From Eubacteriales bacterium (lineage in GTDB: Bacteria; Bacillota; Clostridia; Lachnospirales; Lachnospiraceae): DNA of 35,747 nt. Below are positions 35,001 through 35,747 of this stretch, in pieces. A program made the position numbers and the translations under genes. Below the pieces are notes generated by a model. That model was not told the origin of the DNA, searched no databases, and worked only from the letters and a program-made list of their open reading frames with translations. Location of the stretch: contig JAUNGJ010000032.1 in assembly GCA_030524585.1 (NCBI GenBank), forward strand, positions 1-35,747, given 5' to 3'. Numbering within the stretch: position 1 is the stretch's first letter; every line of letters begins with the position of its first letter.

Positions 35001-35421
35001 TGACAATATGCTTTCCAGTTTGAATCTGGTTATTATCGTGTTGATTATATCAGCGGGAATGCTTGCGTTTGTGGTGCTGTATAATTTGAACACGATCAAT
35101 ATCACAGAGCGCCAGAGGGAGCTTGCAACCCTGAAAGTGCTTGGATTCTACGATCCGGAAGTGGCCATTTATGTATTTCGGGAGAATATACTGCTTACCT
35201 TTATTGGTGCAGCGGTTGGCATTGTATTGGGTAAAATTCTGCATTTGTTTGTGATTCAGACGGTGGAAGTAGATGCGGCCATGTTTGGACGGAGTATTTA
35301 TCTGCCAAGCTTCGTTTACAGCTTGTTATTTACTGTGGGATTTTCGCTGCTGATTAATGGAATTATGTATTTTAAGCTGAAAAAAATCAGCATGGTAGAA
35401 TCCCTGAAGAGCGTGGAGTAG
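32032..35421 (+). CDS. FtsX-like ABC permease with a large extracellular coiled coil
   Basis: About 1,129 residues. One N-terminal helix (about 17-37) leads to an extracellular region with a very long coiled coil (about 248-568), built of repeats rich in E, A, Q and K (AEAKEQIRDGRNQIAEAKA-like) and broken once near 395-450. The first FtsX domain follows, with helices near 599-616, 642-665 and 690-714. A helix near 765-785 comes next, then a second extracellular domain, and a C-terminal FtsX domain (helices near 1000-1022, 1052-1080, 1096-1120) with ITERQRELATLKVLGFY, the usual motif after the first helix. The start is taken as ATG 32032 with TAGGAG 12 nt upstream; GTG 32011, overlapping the ATPase stop, is possible. 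No two-component system is adjacent to suggest a trigger. Confidence 0.88.
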   Translation: MKATRKDFFREIKKSSGRFLSILFIVALGVAFFSGIRASEPDMRLTGDSYFDGANLMDIKVISTLGITEDDIQAFAALEMIENCEGAYSADFLTNTEDSQFALHIMSLPKTMNEVSVTEGRLPEKTGECLADDEMGYQVGDKICLESGTDEPVSDTLKTDELTVVGTGSSPCYISFNRGSTTIGTGSLEGFLFVPEDSFELEVYTEGYMQVKGAKELMAYTDEYEELIDEAMDQVKELSGERGIIRRRELVDEATEELDKAKMDLEEGREKARQELEDAAAEIADAENQLAEAKEQIRDGRNQIAEAKATLMSRQEELESARAQYESGIAQLADGKAQYESGKAAFDEKKSAAKQQIAEGEAGLLQIEAGIQQAKEGAVQIEAVYNQLAECEEQIRVIENSYDISEYTDPTTEIGQQYAILQGTATAVKEQIEQQNLDAQYFILQETIAGLQMQYDELAATLEAAKQQLASAEQQLADTKAMLEESEAELAGVPSQLQSGQEQINMGWSEISRQEQQLESGAAEITENEAKLAEAKEELEEGRTKAAQEIAEGEAEIADAEEQIEDIPEASWYIYDRSTLPEYTGYGENADRMRAIGQVFPVLFFLVAALISLTSMTRMVEEQRVQIGTMKALGYSKGAIAFKYLGYALIATIAGSILGVLVGEKILPYIIIYAYGIMYHHINEILVPYVAGYGIAASAAAVVCTMAATLFSCYRELGAQAAILMRPPAPKIGKRVFLERIPFIWKHLNFSWKSSVRNLMRYKKRFFMTIFGIGGCMALMIVGYGIKDSVYEIVDIQYAKIQTYDGQILLQEDLTDKDRENLDTFLSEDGDIDRHMDAYMKNIILSKDRKERQTYIMVFGDLENVEEYMDFHDRRTGEKYELDNEGVIISEKTAKLLDADVGDTVTVKNEEDGDREVTISHICENYMGHYIYMTPEYYSKVFEEEPEYNSILFAGDESYNKQQLETAGEKIIEREEVLSISYMHDIQEQLDNMLSSLNLVIIVLIISAGMLAFVVLYNLNTINITERQRELATLKVLGFYDPEVAIYVFRENILLTFIGAAVGIVLGKILHLFVIQTVEVDAAMFGRSIYLPSFVYSLLFTVGFSLLINGIMYFKLKKISMVESLKSVE

Positions 35422-35447
35422 GTATGCTGCGCAGACACTGGACTATA

Positions 35448-35475
35448 TTGCTATATTTAATAGAAAATTTATACT
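35448..35475 (+). promoter_or_regulatory. heat-shock promoter upstream of CIRCE
   Basis: TTGCTA (35448-35453), a 16-bp spacer and TATACT (35470-35475). CIRCE begins 13 bp after the -10, where HrcA blocks transcription. A second candidate, TTGACT (35523-35528) with TATCAT (35546-35551), lies beyond CIRCE. Confidence 0.55.
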
Positions 35476-35488
35476 TTTAAGAAAATTG

Positions 35489-35515
35489 TTAGCACTCTCG
35501 ATGAAAGAGTGCTAA
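35489..35515. promoter_or_regulatory. CIRCE element (HrcA operator)
   Basis: A perfect TTAGCACTC-N9-GAGTGCTAA (35489-35497 and 35507-35515), the consensus HrcA binding site that normally precedes groESL, hrcA-grpE-dnaK or, in some clostridia, other chaperone genes. It sits in front of the htpG remnant. Confidence 0.97.
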
Positions 35516-35640
35516 TTTTCTGTTGACTTTTTATTTTAGGAGTATTATCATGTTTTTATACGAAAAACGGAAGCCTTCGGCCAAAGAGGTCTGAGGAATT
35601 GATGCTTCCGTACAATATTAGAGAAATAGGAGTGATATAT

Positions 35641-35730
35641 ATGGCAGCAAAGAAAGGTTCCTTATCAATCAGCAGTGAGAATATATTTCCAATTATTAAG
35701 CCTGCAAATAAAAAGTCAAGGCTAAATTGA
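35641..35730 (+). pseudogene. htpG: truncated htpG (Hsp90) 5' end
   Basis: A GGAG site 8 nt upstream and ATG 35641 open a 29-codon frame. Its first 20 residues, MAAKKGSLSISSENIFPIIK, match the N-terminus of clostridial Hsp90 proteins, which go on with KWLYSD and the rest of the ATPase domain. Here the frame continues PANKKSRLN and stops at 35728-35730. The upstream leader contains a hairpin (ACGGAAGC 35567-35574 with GCTTCCGT 35604-35611). Either a deletion or an insertion has cut the gene at about 35700; the window ends 17 bases later, so which one cannot be seen. Confidence 0.6.
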
Positions 35731-35747
35731 AAGAACATTGAAAATTT

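Noticed and set aside
35556-35738. 60-codon minus-strand hydrophobic frame at the right end
   Set aside because: It is antisense to the Hsp90 N-terminus, which is a clear family match with its own ribosome site; no start signal supports the antisense frame.

Overview
The window looks like chromosome from a low-to-mid GC, anaerobic Gram-positive bacterium of the Clostridia, most likely a Lachnospiraceae gut commensal (Blautia/Dorea-like; the genus is a guess). The signs are two T-box leaders, an archaeal-type AspRS co-transcribed with GatCAB, a class II GalT, a ferredoxin-dependent 2-oxoacid oxidoreductase, an LtaS-type sulfatase, a perfect CIRCE (HrcA) operator and strong GGAGG ribosome sites. 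I see no prophage, CRISPR array or complete insertion sequence.

Layout. 1-102: 3' part of a tRNA-Pro(CGG) and its terminator. 220-3638: a two-gene unit for envelope functions (unrecognised membrane protein, LtaS-like phosphoglycerol transferase), converging with a MATE exporter (3577-4914, minus). 5073-8562: promoter, T-box leader, a hairpin-rich stretch with a second terminator, and a four-subunit 2-oxoacid:ferredoxin oxidoreductase (gamma, delta, alpha, beta). 8601-11136 (minus): ECF-type cobalt/nickel transporter cbiMN-cbiQ-cbiO. 11216-12097 (minus): AraC regulator divergent from galK-galT (12252-14895). 15042-19127: ClC chloride channel/exchanger (minus), CapA-family protein (plus), arginase (minus). 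19297-20705: three Cro/C1-type HTH regulators in a row. 20806-26848: promoter, T-box leader, aspS, a zinc-ribbon membrane protein, gatC, gatA, gatB, making the indirect Asn-tRNA(Asn)/Gln-tRNA(Gln) pathway. 27007-28664: a short ORF running through a terminator-like hairpin, then a PurF-like protein that lacks the glutaminase nucleophile. 28703-30886 (minus): a 21-codon leader ORF, DAHP synthase and 3-dehydroquinate synthase. 31091-35421: an ABC ATPase and a giant FtsX-type permease. 35448-35730: a heat-shock promoter with CIRCE in front of only the first ~20 codons of an Hsp90 (htpG) gene.

How the parts work together. Both T-boxes couple uncharged tRNA to pathways that use the matching amino acid: the aspS-gatCAB leader carries overlapping GAA and AAC triplets (Glu/Asn), which fits the operon's two products, and the oxidoreductase leader has an ATC (Ile) candidate specifier, which would point to branched-chain 2-oxoacids. 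The most unusual items are the glutaminase-dead PurF homologue with its odd leader, the second terminator between T-box and porG, the aroF leader peptide with tandem operators, and the decapitated htpG behind an intact CIRCE. Several coding starts were moved inward from the longest ORF on the basis of ribosome sites and family N-termini; these choices are stated per gene.
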